Shown: positions 8,048 to 18,259, counted from the first letter of the stretch. The stretch: 64,000 nt of DNA from Bog-159 sp963709155 (GCA_963709155.1 CAVPVD010000010.1:558001-622000), one strand, 5' to 3'. The notes: generated from the sequence alone by a model not told the origin. Made by a program: numbers and translations.

Positions 8048-8941
8048 GTGGTGGTGGCAGGAAGGCAGAAGTCGATCGCGTTCTTCATCGCGCTGGGGGC
8101 CGGCCTGATCTGCGTCATCATCCTGCTGTATGTGGGCTGGGTGCTGCTGAACTGGCGCCACGGCATCCTGTTGGTGTTGGGCGCGCTGCTGATGACGGCG
8201 ATTGTCAGCGGCGTGGTGCTCAACACGATTTTCCTGGTGCGCGAGATCCGGCGCAACGCGCAGCACGACGCGTTTATCAATGCCGTGACACACGAGCTAA
8301 AGACCCCCATCGCATCCATTCGCCTGTATCTGGAAACGCTGCAGACACGGGCCGTGGACGATGCCAAGCGGCTGGAGTTTTATCGCATCATGGTGGACGA
8401 CAGCGAGAGGCTGCTGGGAACCATCGAACAGGTGCTGCGCACGGGGCGGATCGGCGCGACCAGCCGGCGGCTGAACCTGTCGCGCGTCGATCTGGGCGGA
8501 GTCGTGGAACAGTGCGTGGCGCGGGTCCGGACGCTGCACAAGGTTTCGCCGGAGGGGTTGCAGTACAACCCAGGTCCTCCGGTTACGATTGTGGGCGATG
8601 CGGACGAATTACAGGCGGCTGTTTCGAACCTTATCGACAACGCCGTGAAGTTTTCCGGCAGCGACGTGCGCGTCACGGTAGAAACCGCCAAGGTAGATGG
8701 TAAATTCGTGGCGCTGCGGGTGCGCGACCATGGGCCGGGTATCGAGAAGACCGAACTGAAGCGGATCTTCAAGCGGTTTTACCGGGTGCCTGGAGCGCTG
8801 GCCACGCGGGTGAAGGGGACGGGCCTGGGGCTTTATATCGTGCGCTCGGTGGCCAAACGGCATGGCGGCCGCGCCTGGGCGGAGAGCGAGGGGCCGGGGC
8901 ATGGCGCTACCTTTGTTCTGCAGCTTCCGATTGTAAAATGA
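8048..8941 (+). CDS. Sensor histidine kinase
   Basis: A 297-residue membrane kinase. Two hydrophobic helices occupy about residues 8-65 with almost no periplasmic loop, so the signal is probably sensed in or at the membrane. The HisKA H-box is HELKTPIASIRLYLE, followed by a HATPase_c domain with LIDNAVKFSG (N box), RDHGPGIE (G1) and KGTGLGLYIV (G2). The start is one of three consecutive GTG codons at 8048. The gene overlaps the response regulator by ATGA, so the two form a coupled two-component pair. The stimulus cannot be read from sequence. Confidence 0.92.
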   Translation: MVVAGRQKSIAFFIALGAGLICVIILLYVGWVLLNWRHGILLVLGALLMTAIVSGVVLNTIFLVREIRRNAQHDAFINAVTHELKTPIASIRLYLETLQTRAVDDAKRLEFYRIMVDDSERLLGTIEQVLRTGRIGATSRRLNLSRVDLGGVVEQCVARVRTLHKVSPEGLQYNPGPPVTIVGDADELQAAVSNLIDNAVKFSGSDVRVTVETAKVDGKFVALRVRDHGPGIEKTELKRIFKRFYRVPGALATRVKGTGLGLYIVRSVAKRHGGRAWAESEGPGHGATFVLQLPIVK

Positions 8942-9678
8942 GCCGGATTCTGGTGGTAGAAGACGAGCAGCACCTGGCCGAAGGCCTTCGATTCAACCTG
9001 GAAGCCGAAGGTTATCAGGTGCAGGTAGTGGATACGGGCGAGGCGGCCCTGGAGGCATTGCGTCCAGCGTCGCCGCCGTTCGACGTGGTGATTCTGGACG
9101 TCATGCTGCCAGGCATCGACGGCTTCGCGGTGATGACGGAGATGCGGCATGCCGGGCAGTTCGTTCCCACGCTCATGCTGACGGCGCGCGGCCATCCGGA
9201 CGATGTGCTGCGCGGTTTCGCGGCGGGCGCGGACGATTACCTGACCAAGCCCTTCGAGCTGGCGATCCTGATCGCGCGTATCAGCGGGCTGTTGCGGCGG
9301 CGCGAATGGCTCCGGGCGTCGATGGATCCGGTTATCCAGCCCGCCGCCGGCGCGCCCGCCGGCGCAGATGAAAAGTTCACGTTCGGCGACAAAACGATGT
9401 ACTTCGACCGGTTGGAGTTGCATGTGCGCGACCAGGTGTTCCCGCTGACTCTGATGGAGGCTAACGTGCTGCGGTATCTGATCCGGCACGAGGGCAAGCC
9501 GGTATCGCGGAAGGCCATGCTGGAAGAAGTATGGGGGCTGCACGAAGACACCGACACGCGGGCCATCGATAATTTCATCGTGCGGCTGCGCCGATATATC
9601 GAGGACGATCCCACCCATCCGCGGCACCTGCTGACGGTGCGTGGAGTGGGATACAGGTTTGCCGGCGCATCCGGGTGA
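8938..9678 (+). CDS. OmpR-family response regulator
   Basis: A 246-residue protein with an N-terminal receiver domain (acidic VVEDEQ, phospho-acceptor Asp in VVILDVMLPG, LMLTARG, YLTKPFE) and a C-terminal winged helix of OmpR/PhoB type (about residues 145-240, ending in RGVGYRF). It overlaps the kinase gene by four bases. The kinase should phosphorylate the receiver Asp, changing DNA binding at unknown targets. A Pro/Ala-rich linker (about 130-145) joins the domains. Confidence 0.94.
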   Translation: MSRILVVEDEQHLAEGLRFNLEAEGYQVQVVDTGEAALEALRPASPPFDVVILDVMLPGIDGFAVMTEMRHAGQFVPTLMLTARGHPDDVLRGFAAGADDYLTKPFELAILIARISGLLRRREWLRASMDPVIQPAAGAPAGADEKFTFGDKTMYFDRLELHVRDQVFPLTLMEANVLRYLIRHEGKPVSRKAMLEEVWGLHEDTDTRAIDNFIVRLRRYIEDDPTHPRHLLTVRGVGYRFAGASG

Positions 9679-9695
9679 ATGCTTGCTTGGCAGTT

Positions 9696-10118
9696 TTAGC
9701 CGTGAAGCAACGCCGCGCCGCGGAGTTCGGGCAAAGCCCGGCGGCGGAACTCGGCGCTGGCGGTGCGGAAGTGGCAGCGCTCGAAACGTACCGCAGCGCG
9801 GTCCTTTTCCACGCGCAGGATGACGCCATTGGCCACCAGGTTCAAATGCACCTTTTCATGCAAAAGGACGGGCCAGCCGATACATAATTCCACGCGTTGT
9901 CCGGCCATCACGGGTTGATCGATGGTGAGCAGGGCGCCCCCGCTGCCGATGTTCACGATGCGTCCCCAGCCACAGGCTCTGGCGAGGGTGTAGCGCACCG
10001 GTAAGGCCATCGAGAAGCGTACGTTGCGGCGGCGCTCGCGCGCCGGCTTCCGCGCTTCCCCCGGCTCCCCTGGGGCGGGCGCCCGACCTGCCGGAGTAGC
10101 GTGAGGCGGCATGCGCAT
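9696..10118 (-). CDS. PilZ-domain protein
   Basis: A protein of about 140 residues with a PilZ c-di-GMP-binding signature: RRRNVRF (RxxxR switch) and NIGSGGALL ([D/N]xSxxG). An Ala/Pro-rich N-terminal extension precedes the domain. The start is uncertain: ATG at 10118 or 10112, or TTG at 10142. It is convergent with the response regulator and divergent from coaE. It is one of three PilZ genes in the window, pointing to c-di-GMP signalling in this organism. No partner or output domain is visible. Confidence 0.8.
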   Translation of the reverse strand: MRMPPHATPAGRAPAPGEPGEARKPARERRRNVRFSMALPVRYTLARACGWGRIVNIGSGGALLTIDQPVMAGQRVELCIGWPVLLHEKVHLNLVANGVILRVEKDRAAVRFERCHFRTASAEFRRRALPELRGAALLHG

Positions 10119-10198
10119 GAAGGGGTGCAAGCGGAGCGCCAATGTGCGTTAAGGCCCGCGGGCCTCGCGGTTACCCCACGACCCCATGCAGCATCGCT

Positions 10199-10815
10199 AT
10201 GATTAGGATTGTGTTGAAAGTTGGGCTGACCGGCGGGTTAGCTTGCGGCAAGAGTTTCGTGGGCGAGGCGTTGGCGGAGTTGGGCTGCCATGTGCTGCAG
10301 GCCGACCAATTGGGTCACGAAGTCCTGTTGCCGGGCGGCGAGGCGTACGGGCCGGTCGTTCACGAATTCGGACCCGGCGTTTTGGGCGAGGACGGAGCGA
10401 TCGACCGGCGCGCCCTGGCGGCGCAGGTTTTTGGAAAGGCGGACCGGCTGGCGGTGCTTAACGGCCTGGTGCATCCGCCGGTCATGCGCCGGGAAGTGGA
10501 ATGGCTGGCGCGGGTGGCAGCCGAAGATCCGCGCGGGATCGCGGTAGTGGAGGCGGCCATCCTGATCGAGACCGGGAGCTATAGAAGGTTCGACAAACTG
10601 GTGGTGGTGAGATGCGGCGTGGAACAACAAGTCGAGCGGTCCATAAAGCGCGACGGCGCGTCGCGGGAAGAGGTATTGGCGCGCCTCAGCCGCCAAATGC
10701 CGCTGTCGGAGAAGCTTAGATTCGCGGATTTCGTCATAGATACTTCAGGCACAAAAGAAGAGACTGTGCGCCAGACGCGCGCGGTGTATGAATCGCTGCG
10801 GAGAATCGAACAACC

Positions 10816-10819
<4 letters not shown>
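10199..10819 (+). CDS. coaE: Dephospho-CoA kinase
   Basis: A 206-residue P-loop kinase that phosphorylates dephospho-CoA in the last step of coenzyme A synthesis. The Walker A motif GLTGGLACGKS lies near the N-terminus, and the lid and base regions (VEAAILIETGSYRRFDKLVVV, IDTSGT) follow the family pattern. The start is ATG at 10199; GTG at 10211 (MLKVGLTGG) would give the more usual CoaE N-terminus and is a good alternative. It overlaps the downstream protease by ATGA. Confidence 0.93.
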
Positions 10820-11964
<1,145 letters not shown>

Positions 11965-12001
11965 AATCGGAGGCGGGCAGGGCCGGCCTCCGATTCCATG
12001 G

Positions 12002-12217
12002 TCAGCCGATACTGGTGGCTCCCAGAGACTTGGGAGAAGTTTTGTTCTTACTGCCCGGCGGACGGCCGCGTCGCTTTGCGGTGATCTCGGCCATCCATGA
12101 TGGTGGCCGTCCGCGCCGGCGTCCACGGCCTCTGGCCAAGCGCTCCAGGCTCAAAATCGCTTCTTCGATTTGCTCTCGCTCCTGTCGTAATTCCACGAGA
12201 ATCTTGGCAACGTCCAT
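12002..12217 (-). CDS. Small AT-hook-like protein
   Basis: A 71-residue basic protein. The N-terminal half (MDVAKILVELRQEREQIEEA) is a predicted amphipathic helix or coiled coil. The C-terminal half carries two AT-hook-like cores, RRRGRPP and KRRGRPPGSKNK. A GGGGGA ribosome-binding site precedes the ATG. AT-hooks bind the minor groove of A/T-rich DNA, so a small DNA-architectural protein that dimerises through its helix is plausible. Similar short proteins seem common in Acidobacteria, but I know of no characterised member. Confidence 0.7.
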   Translation of the reverse strand: MDVAKILVELRQEREQIEEAILSLERLARGRGRRRGRPPSWMAEITAKRRGRPPGSKNKTSPKSLGATSIG

Positions 12218-12395
12218 TCTATGTTCCCCCGAACTTCGAAACTTCTTTATTGATTAAATCGGCTCGCTGTTGCGCGGAGTCTAACAAGGTCTCCGCAACA
12301 CGGCCATCACATCTTTTTTTAACCTAACATGCGAAGAATAGCAAGTAGTCACATCTATTTATTCAGAGTAAAAGAGCTGGATAATAGCTATAGAA

Positions 12396-12411
12396 CCAAT
12401 AGGACTATTGG
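12396..12411. repeat. Inverted repeat over the APC permease stop codon
   Basis: CCAATAG-GA-CTATTGG, two perfect 7-base arms, overlaps the stop codon of the permease gene. It is nested in a second possible pairing (AACCAAT with ATTGGTT). It could be a 3' mRNA structure, but no T-run follows on the minus strand. The rest of 12218-12395 is AT-rich and holds an imperfect hairpin (GTTGCGCGGAG with CTCCGCAAC) and a T7 run near 12313, possibly a plus-strand terminator far downstream of htrA. Confidence 0.4.
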
Positions 12412-13787
12412 ATTGGTTCAGGACGCCGGCGTTCCCAATAATAATAGAATGGCAACCCAAGAAAAATAAAGCCTAACCCCAGGAGCGATTCGCGCGGAGA
12501 GTCAAACAGGGTCGAAAGTACCAGTAAGATCGCTACGAGCACAAAAAGTACCGGAAGTACGGGATAGGCTAGCGTTTTGTAAGGTCTGGGCAAATCGGGC
12601 CGCTTGTGCCGAAGTACGATGACGGCGGCGGTGGTCATGCCATATAGAATCCAACTCGCAAAGATTACGTAAGTAAATAGCTGCTCGTAGCGTCCGGACA
12701 AAACCAGCAGCGCGGACCAGGCGCTGAGGGCCAATATGGACACTCCCGGCGTATGATACGTGGCATTAACCTTAGCTACGGAAGCAAAAAAGCGGCGGTC
12801 GCGCGCCATGGCATAGGGCACGCGCGCGCCGGAAAGGATGGAGCCGTTGAGGGCCGCGAAGATGCTGATCATGGCGGCGATGGAAACCGCATGGGCCCCC
12901 CAGCCGCCCACGACATGACGCATCATGTCCGCTGCTACGCGCTCGCTCGAGCCGACTTGCGCCGCCGATAGTACGTGAAAATAAGCGGCATTTGCGGCCA
13001 AATAGATAACAATTACGGCTAATGTCCCTGCAATGAGAGCTAAAGGCAGGCTGCGCTGCGGCTGGCGGATTTCGGAAGCCACCATGCTGACGTTGTTCCA
13101 GCCATCGTAGGCCCACAAAGCTGCGACGAGGGCCGCGAAGAAGCCGGCGATGGTGAGCGGGTGCGGGGCGGCGGCCGGGGCGGGGGCATGCGCGGTTCCG
13201 AAACCCAGTCCGGCCACTACGATGAAAGCAATTAGAAAGACCTTGACCGCGGTGACGATGATTTGTACCTCACCGCCCAGCTTGACCCCAAAATAGTTGA
13301 CACCCGCAAGAAACAGAATCAGCGCCATGGCCAGGAGTTGCCCGTAACGCAGGTCGAGGGGGGCGCCGTGCGCTCCGAGCGGCAACGGCACTGTGTAGAA
13401 GACTCCATCAAGGAGTGGAAAAAAATTCGTCAAATAGTAGAAAAAGGCGGTGGCAAGGGTAGCAATGGACCCACTCTTAGCGACCCACATCTGTGTCCAA
13501 CCGTACAGAAATCCCCAAAGAGGACCATAAGCTTCCCGAAGGTAGACATACTCTCCTCCGGCTTCGGGCATGGCGGCGGCCAATTCGGCATAACTCAGCG
13601 CGCCGCAGAGTGACAACAGTCCGCCGAATACCCAGACCACAAAGACCATCGAAGGCGAGCCCACTCGCAAGACCATGGCACGCGGCACCAGAAATATGCC
13701 GCTTCCTATTACAGTACCGACCACAATGGAGATAGCTCCCCATAATCCCAGGTCTCTTCGAAGTTCTATTACTTTCGGTTCATTCAT
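12405..13787 (-). CDS. APC-family amino acid permease
   Basis: A 460-residue protein with about 12 transmembrane helices. It starts MNEPKVIELRRDLGLWGAI and shows the APC signature VVGTVIGSGIFLVP in helix 1. The start at 13787 overlaps the stop of the upstream transporter gene by ATGA, which argues against the longer reading to 14054. The family exchanges or imports amino acids across the inner membrane with protons or other amino acids; the substrate cannot be assigned. It is the second gene of a two-transporter operon. Confidence 0.88.
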   Translation of the reverse strand: MNEPKVIELRRDLGLWGAISIVVGTVIGSGIFLVPRAMVLRVGSPSMVFVVWVFGGLLSLCGALSYAELAAAMPEAGGEYVYLREAYGPLWGFLYGWTQMWVAKSGSIATLATAFFYYLTNFFPLLDGVFYTVPLPLGAHGAPLDLRYGQLLAMALILFLAGVNYFGVKLGGEVQIIVTAVKVFLIAFIVVAGLGFGTAHAPAPAAAPHPLTIAGFFAALVAALWAYDGWNNVSMVASEIRQPQRSLPLALIAGTLAVIVIYLAANAAYFHVLSAAQVGSSERVAADMMRHVVGGWGAHAVSIAAMISIFAALNGSILSGARVPYAMARDRRFFASVAKVNATYHTPGVSILALSAWSALLVLSGRYEQLFTYVIFASWILYGMTTAAVIVLRHKRPDLPRPYKTLAYPVLPVLFVLVAILLVLSTLFDSPRESLLGLGFIFLGLPFYYYWERRRPEPIQ

Positions 13788-15265
13788 TTGGAAACCTCGG
13801 CGGTACCCGGTTCTAAAAAGGATGCTGCAAATCCGGCAAAAAAAGTTACTGCTGAACCGATCAGGACCCACCATGTCCAGGCTATGGGCGTCGCGAAGCG
13901 TACGTATAAGACGGCTGCGAGTCCGGCCACCACGCCGAAGATCGCCGCGCGTTCCCGCACGCGCTGGGTCAACACTCCAAGCAAGAACACGCCTAACAAG
14001 AGGCCCAGCGTTACGGAGGCGATGGAGAGGCCGGATTCCAGCACGGACCCCCAATGGCGCGCGAGCATCCCAATGGCAACGAGCACTACACCCCAGACGA
14101 TGGTCATGCCGCGCGCCAGTTTGAGGGCGAGCGCATCCGGGACGGCGCCGCCATGGCGGGTACGCACCCAGAGCGGCCGGACGAAGTCTATCACCGTTGT
14201 GGAGGACAGCGAGTTGAGCGCCGCGCTCAGGTTGGCCATGGCAGCCGCCAGAATCGCCGCCGTCACCAAGCCGGCGACGCCCACGGGCAGGTGACGCCAG
14301 ACGAACTCCGGGTAGATGCTATCCAATAACGTCGGCCTGACCAGATGCGTATCCCGATAGTAGACGAAGAGCAAGATGCCGATCGCCAGAAACAGGCTGA
14401 ATTGGAAGAACACGACCAGCCAACTCGAGAGAAGCGCGCGGCGGCTTTCCGCTTGATTGCGGGCGCTCAGCAGACGCTGCACCATGAGCTGATCGGTGCC
14501 ATGGCTAGCCATAGTCAGAAAACAGCCGCCCACCAGGCCCGCCCAGAAGGAGTACTTCCGCGACAGGAACTCCATGTTCGGAGAGAATCTAAAATCGAAT
14601 ACTTGCAGCTTGCCGGCATCGGCCGCCACGGCCAGCACGTGCGTCCAACCGCCTGGGATTTTGGCCAGGATCACGGAGAGGCTGACGACCGCGCCGGCGA
14701 CGTACAGACACATTTGCGCGACGTCGGTCCAGATGACCGCGGTCATGCCGCCCTCGAATGTGTAAAACAGCGTCAGGCAGACGATCAGGATGATGGAGGC
14801 TGTCTCGCCGGTGCCCAGGACGATGGAGATTACCAGGGAAATCGCAAATACACGCACGCCTTCAGCCAGTGCCCGGGTAACCAGAAAGATGGCCGCCGTG
14901 AAGCGGCGCATGCGCTCGCCAAAGCGGCGCCGCATCAATTCGTAGGCGGTGAACATCTCGCCACGAAAGTAGTGCGGCAGAAACAATATAGAAACGGCTA
15001 CGCGGGCGAGCAGATATCCGAAGACGAGTTGCAGGAATCCGAGGTTGCCGGCGAAGGAAAGACCGGGCGTGCCGACAATCGTCAGCGTGCTGGTTTCCGC
15101 GGATACGATGGAGAGGGCGATGGCCCACCATGGCGCGCTGCGGCTGCCCAGGAAATAATCGCCGAGGTTGGTCTGGCCTTTGCGGAAACGCGCTCCGAAC
15201 CAAGTGATGGCGATCAAATAGGCGAGAATGACCGCCAGATCCAGGAAGCGCATGGAATGGCGCAT
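13784..15265 (-). CDS. Sodium:solute symporter (SSS family)
   Basis: A membrane protein of about 493 residues and 13 helices of the SSS family, with conserved early segments (GDYFLGSRSAPWWAIALSI, then SAETSTLTIVGTPG). These transporters use the sodium gradient to import solutes such as sugars, amino acids, vitamins or sialic acids. The start at 15265 follows a GGTGATAG ribosome-binding-like sequence; ATGs at 15280 and 15253 are alternatives. It overlaps the APC permease gene by four bases. The pairing suggests a shared substrate or regulation, but this is not provable from sequence. Confidence 0.88.
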   Translation of the reverse strand: MRHSMRFLDLAVILAYLIAITWFGARFRKGQTNLGDYFLGSRSAPWWAIALSIVSAETSTLTIVGTPGLSFAGNLGFLQLVFGYLLARVAVSILFLPHYFRGEMFTAYELMRRRFGERMRRFTAAIFLVTRALAEGVRVFAISLVISIVLGTGETASIILIVCLTLFYTFEGGMTAVIWTDVAQMCLYVAGAVVSLSVILAKIPGGWTHVLAVAADAGKLQVFDFRFSPNMEFLSRKYSFWAGLVGGCFLTMASHGTDQLMVQRLLSARNQAESRRALLSSWLVVFFQFSLFLAIGILLFVYYRDTHLVRPTLLDSIYPEFVWRHLPVGVAGLVTAAILAAAMANLSAALNSLSSTTVIDFVRPLWVRTRHGGAVPDALALKLARGMTIVWGVVLVAIGMLARHWGSVLESGLSIASVTLGLLLGVFLLGVLTQRVRERAAIFGVVAGLAAVLYVRFATPIAWTWWVLIGSAVTFFAGFAASFLEPGTAEVSK

Positions 15266-15373
15266 TCTATCACCAGGCATGGTGCCGGCGAATTTCGAAC
15301 AGCGCGGGCCGGCGTCCGGGGGTGCGTTTGCTTAGCGGGCTGCCAACAGGTGTGACTGAAAGCCCGCACGATC

Positions 15374-15400
15374 TGTTATGATTCTGAGTTCGGAACTCAG
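15374..15400 (+). promoter_or_regulatory. Extended -10 promoter with palindromic operator candidate
   Basis: TG-T-TATGAT (15374-15382) is an extended -10 element. Immediately downstream lies CTGAGTTC-G-GAACTCAG (15384-15400), a perfect inverted repeat with 8-base arms covering the expected transcription start. A second -10-like TATACT lies at 15447-15452. These would drive the TPR gene at 15571. The remainder of 15266-15570 has no convincing gene. Confidence 0.5.
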
Positions 15401-15570
15401 TGGCCACGAACGGCGTCGAATATGTTGCGCCGCCCATGCCGTTCGGTTATACTCCGCAAGTACCCGCCTGTACGGGGACGGTGCGGCGATTTGCCCCAGT
15501 TGGCGAAAAGTGGCGGCTCGGCGGGCCCACGAATTCAAGATTTCTTACGGACAACGGTAGGAGGCAGCAA

Positions 15571-16908
15571 GTGCAGCATTTCTTACGAAGGCTAACGGGG
15601 ATTATGGCTATCGCGCTGGCGGGCGTTATTCTTGGCTCAGCGCAGACCGCCAGCCAGCCAGCGGACAGCGGCAAGGCTGCGGCGCCGGCAGAGAAAAAGA
15701 AGAACTACAAGGATCAGCAGGAGTACACGCTTTACGACTCGGTCAGTAAAGAGACAGACGCGAACAAGAAATTGGCGTTGCTGAATACCTGGAAGGAAAA
15801 GTACCCGGATTCCGATTTTAAGATCGACCGCCTCCAGCTTTACCTCCTCACGTATCAACAGTTGAACCAGGCGGCCAAGATGGTGGACACCGCGAAGGAG
15901 ATTCTGACCATCGACCCGAAGGACATCAAGGCGCTCTACTGGATCACGTTTTTGGCTCCTTCGCTGAACAACACCAGCGCCGACGCACTGGATACGGCCA
16001 CCAAAGCAGCCAACGGCCTGCTGTCGGCGGAAAAGCCCGCCGGCACCAAAGATGAGGATTGGAAGACGGCCAAGGCGAATCTGGATGCCCTGGCGTATAA
16101 AACCCTCGGTTGGATCGCCATGGCGCAGAAGAACAACGCCGAAGCGGAGAAGCAGCTCAAGCAAAGCCTGACCGCGAATCCCAACCAGGGCGAGGCTACT
16201 TATTGGCTGGGGCAGGTGGTGCTGGCACGGTCCATCGCGGAGAAGAAGCCCGAACTGCAAGCGCAAGCCTTGTACGACTTCGCCCGGGCGGCAGCCTATG
16301 ACGGGCCGGGCGCGCTCGATCCCGCCTGGCGGAAAAAAGTGGACGATTACCTGACTAAGGCCTACACCACGCTGCACGGCGATACGACCGGCCTGGCCGA
16401 TCTGAAGACTCTGGCGAAGGCGAATCCGAACCCGCCCGCGGACTTCAAGATCAAGACCGCCGCGGAAATCGCCGCGGAAAAAGACGAGGAACTCAAGAAG
16501 ACGAATCCGGAATTGGCGCTTTGGTTGACCCTCAAGGGACAACTGCTTTCGCCGGACGGCCAATCGTACTTCGACAGTTCGATGAAAGGCGCCCAGGTGC
16601 CCAAGCTGAAGGGTTGGATCATTTCCGCCAAGCCAGCCGTCAAGTCGAAGGAATTGCTGGTCAGCATGGAGGGCAAAGATCAACCCGCCAACGTGACCTT
16701 GAAACTGGTCGGCTCCGACGGCACGACCGCCGCGCCCCTAACCGGCAAGCCGGAAGTAGGAGTGGAGATCGAATTCGAAGGCATTGGCGAGTCGTTCACC
16801 AAGGATCCGTCGCTGATGGTGACATTCGACGTCGAGAAGGGCAAAATCACCGGCTTGAAAGAGGAAAAAGTGGCGCCGGTGCATCACACGGTCCACAAGA
16901 AGTCCTAA
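15571..16908 (+). CDS. Exported tetratricopeptide-like protein
   Basis: A 445-residue protein with a signal peptide (VQHFLRRLTGIMAIALAGVI) followed by alpha-helical repeats of TPR style (about residues 50-300) and a C-terminal beta-rich segment (about 345-430). The GTG at 15571 is chosen because GGTAGGAGG lies six bases upstream and the signal peptide starts there; the frame is open further upstream without a likely start. Such exported TPR proteins are numerous in Acidobacteria and are thought to act as scaffolds. No enzymatic motif is visible. Confidence 0.75.
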   Translation: MQHFLRRLTGIMAIALAGVILGSAQTASQPADSGKAAAPAEKKKNYKDQQEYTLYDSVSKETDANKKLALLNTWKEKYPDSDFKIDRLQLYLLTYQQLNQAAKMVDTAKEILTIDPKDIKALYWITFLAPSLNNTSADALDTATKAANGLLSAEKPAGTKDEDWKTAKANLDALAYKTLGWIAMAQKNNAEAEKQLKQSLTANPNQGEATYWLGQVVLARSIAEKKPELQAQALYDFARAAAYDGPGALDPAWRKKVDDYLTKAYTTLHGDTTGLADLKTLAKANPNPPADFKIKTAAEIAAEKDEELKKTNPELALWLTLKGQLLSPDGQSYFDSSMKGAQVPKLKGWIISAKPAVKSKELLVSMEGKDQPANVTLKLVGSDGTTAAPLTGKPEVGVEIEFEGIGESFTKDPSLMVTFDVEKGKITGLKEEKVAPVHHTVHKKS

Positions 16909-16935
16909 AGAAGCGATCGCGCGGGCGAGGGTCCT

Positions 16936-17163
16936 TCACGAATGCAGAGGCGTTTTGCAGTCGTGTTGGGCCCTATCGTGCGCCAGGACCAGGCTGAACA
17001 CGACGCGCTCCACCGGATTGAGCGGCTCCTGCTGTAAAGCGTGGAAATATTGCCCGAAAACCTGCGCCGACCGGCCAATGGCGGCAGCACAAACGCGGTG
17101 GCTTTGGGCCGTGACTAACCCGGTGGCCATCAACGCCGTCATGAAAATCGCTGGTGTACGCAT
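16936..17163 (-). CDS. Small exported protein
   Basis: A 75-residue protein with an N-terminal hydrophobic segment (PAIFMTALMATGLVTA), then a short mature part with HALQQEPLNPVERVVFSLVL. The segment resembles short exported acidobacterial proteins I have seen with a similar NPVERVVFSLVLA block, but no function is known. It is convergent with the TPR gene. Because it is short, it could be spurious, but the signal peptide and patterned C-terminus support it. Confidence 0.5.
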   Translation of the reverse strand: MRTPAIFMTALMATGLVTAQSHRVCAAAIGRSAQVFGQYFHALQQEPLNPVERVVFSLVLAHDRAQHDCKTPLHS

Positions 17164-17265
17164 ATCTTAAAGACGCTGAATCGGCCCACAAGTTAGCGAT
17201 CCACCCCACATTCTCGATATCTGCTAAAATAGTACTCAGATTAGTTTCTGGGGAATGAATCCGCT

Positions 17266-17562
17266 ATGCCATTGTACGAGTATAAATGCGCCAAGTGCGG
17301 TGAAACTTTCGAGTTGATCCAGAAGTTTTCCGACGAGCCCTTGCACGAGCATCCAGGATGCGGCGGGGCGGTCGAAAAACTATTGTCGGCCGCGGCTTTA
17401 CAGTTCAAAGGCTCCGGGTGGTATGTGAACGACTACGGCCGGAATGGATCGACAGGCAAAGAAAAGCCGAAATCCGGCTCCGCGGGCTCGAAGGCAACCG
17501 AAAAAAGCGAAACAACGACCGCTCCGGCGAAGGAAAGCGCCGGCACCACGAAATCCGACTAG
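17266..17562 (+). CDS. FmdB-family zinc ribbon protein
   Basis: A 98-residue protein beginning MPLYEYKCAKCGETFELIQK, the FmdB zinc-ribbon signature, with a second pair of ligands in HPGCGG. The C-terminal 45 residues are Lys/Ser/Glu-rich and low in complexity. FmdB-like proteins are putative regulators or metal-binding adaptors, first described near formamidase genes. It stands alone here and converges on a PilZ gene. Confidence 0.88.
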   Translation: MPLYEYKCAKCGETFELIQKFSDEPLHEHPGCGGAVEKLLSAAALQFKGSGWYVNDYGRNGSTGKEKPKSGSAGSKATEKSETTTAPAKESAGTTKSD

Positions 17563-17572
17563 CTTTGCGGCA

Positions 17573-17980
17573 CTAACTGCGCGCCACGGCTTCCGCCCAA
17601 CGGCGCAGTTTCTGGTCGCTTCTCGCGGACCATGCGCTTTCGGGCACAACCCGGGCCAGCGTGCGGAATTCGTACTGTTCAATAGTCGATGCGACGATGC
17701 CGCCGGCGCTTCTGAGCACCCGGCCAAAGCCGATCAATTGCAGCGGGCACCGGTTTTCGAGCAGCGCGGGCCAGGCGATCGACAACTCGATAAACGCCCC
17801 TGGAGGCAAATCGTTCTGCGTCACGAATGCCACTCCATTGCTGCTCAAATTGATTGTCTTGCCACTGCCGACGGCGACGATCTTATCCTGCTCCAACACC
17901 CGGTAGCGGATCTCACGCTCCATCACGAAGCGCTTTTTCGCTCGCCGTTCGACCGGTACGTCAACCTTTTCGATTGCCAT
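17573..17980 (-). CDS. PilZ-domain protein
   Basis: A 135-residue protein with a PilZ domain covering most of its length: ERRAKKRF (RxxxR region) and NLSSNGVAFV ([D/N]xSxxG). It should bind c-di-GMP, but has no output domain, so it probably acts on a partner protein. It resembles the PilZ gene at 9696 in pattern (a PALLE/PVLLHE segment in the same place). A 14-base perfect palindrome and a short 9-base tandem repeat lie upstream of its start. Confidence 0.85.
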   Translation of the reverse strand: MAIEKVDVPVERRAKKRFVMEREIRYRVLEQDKIVAVGSGKTINLSSNGVAFVTQNDLPPGAFIELSIAWPALLENRCPLQLIGFGRVLRSAGGIVASTIEQYEFRTLARVVPESAWSARSDQKLRRWAEAVARS

Positions 17981-18143
17981 TTGTTTGTTCCGTTACGGCC
18001 GTATGTCCTGTTCTGGACAGAACTCGACCTCCGCGCAACGGCTGCCGGCGAATTACCTGAAGGACTCGCAAACGTGGCGGCGAGAGCGCCCTACTCTCGA
18101 CAGCCTTTGCTGAACATCTTCAACAGGATACCACTAGTTAACC

Positions 18144-18157
18144 TTAACCCGGGTTAA
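18144..18157. promoter_or_regulatory. Perfect 14-bp palindrome TTAACCCGGGTTAA
   Basis: TTAACCCGGGTTAA is fully self-complementary and preceded by another GTTAACC at 18137-18143. It lies in the gap between the PilZ gene and the P1 peptidase gene, upstream of the PilZ start. It could be an operator. TTAACCCG recurs at 24523, upstream of the PilZ-DnaJ gene. No regulator can be named. Confidence 0.4.
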
Positions 18158-18168
18158 TTCTATGTCAC

Positions 18169-18204
18169 AAAAGTTTCAAAAGTCCTAAAAGTCCCAAAAG
18201 ATAA
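18169..18204. repeat. Four 9-bp tandem repeats (AAAAG-N4)
   Basis: AAAAGTTTC, AAAAGTCCT, AAAAGTCCC and AAAAGATAA follow each other without gaps. This is a short A-tract array with near-helical phasing in an otherwise gene-free interval (17981-18259). It may bend DNA near the PilZ promoter or may be simple slippage. Confidence 0.5.
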
Positions 18205-18259
18205 TTCGATAAGCTGCAACCCTTCTTTTAGCGAATGGCCCAGCCGGCTCAGCGGAGAG

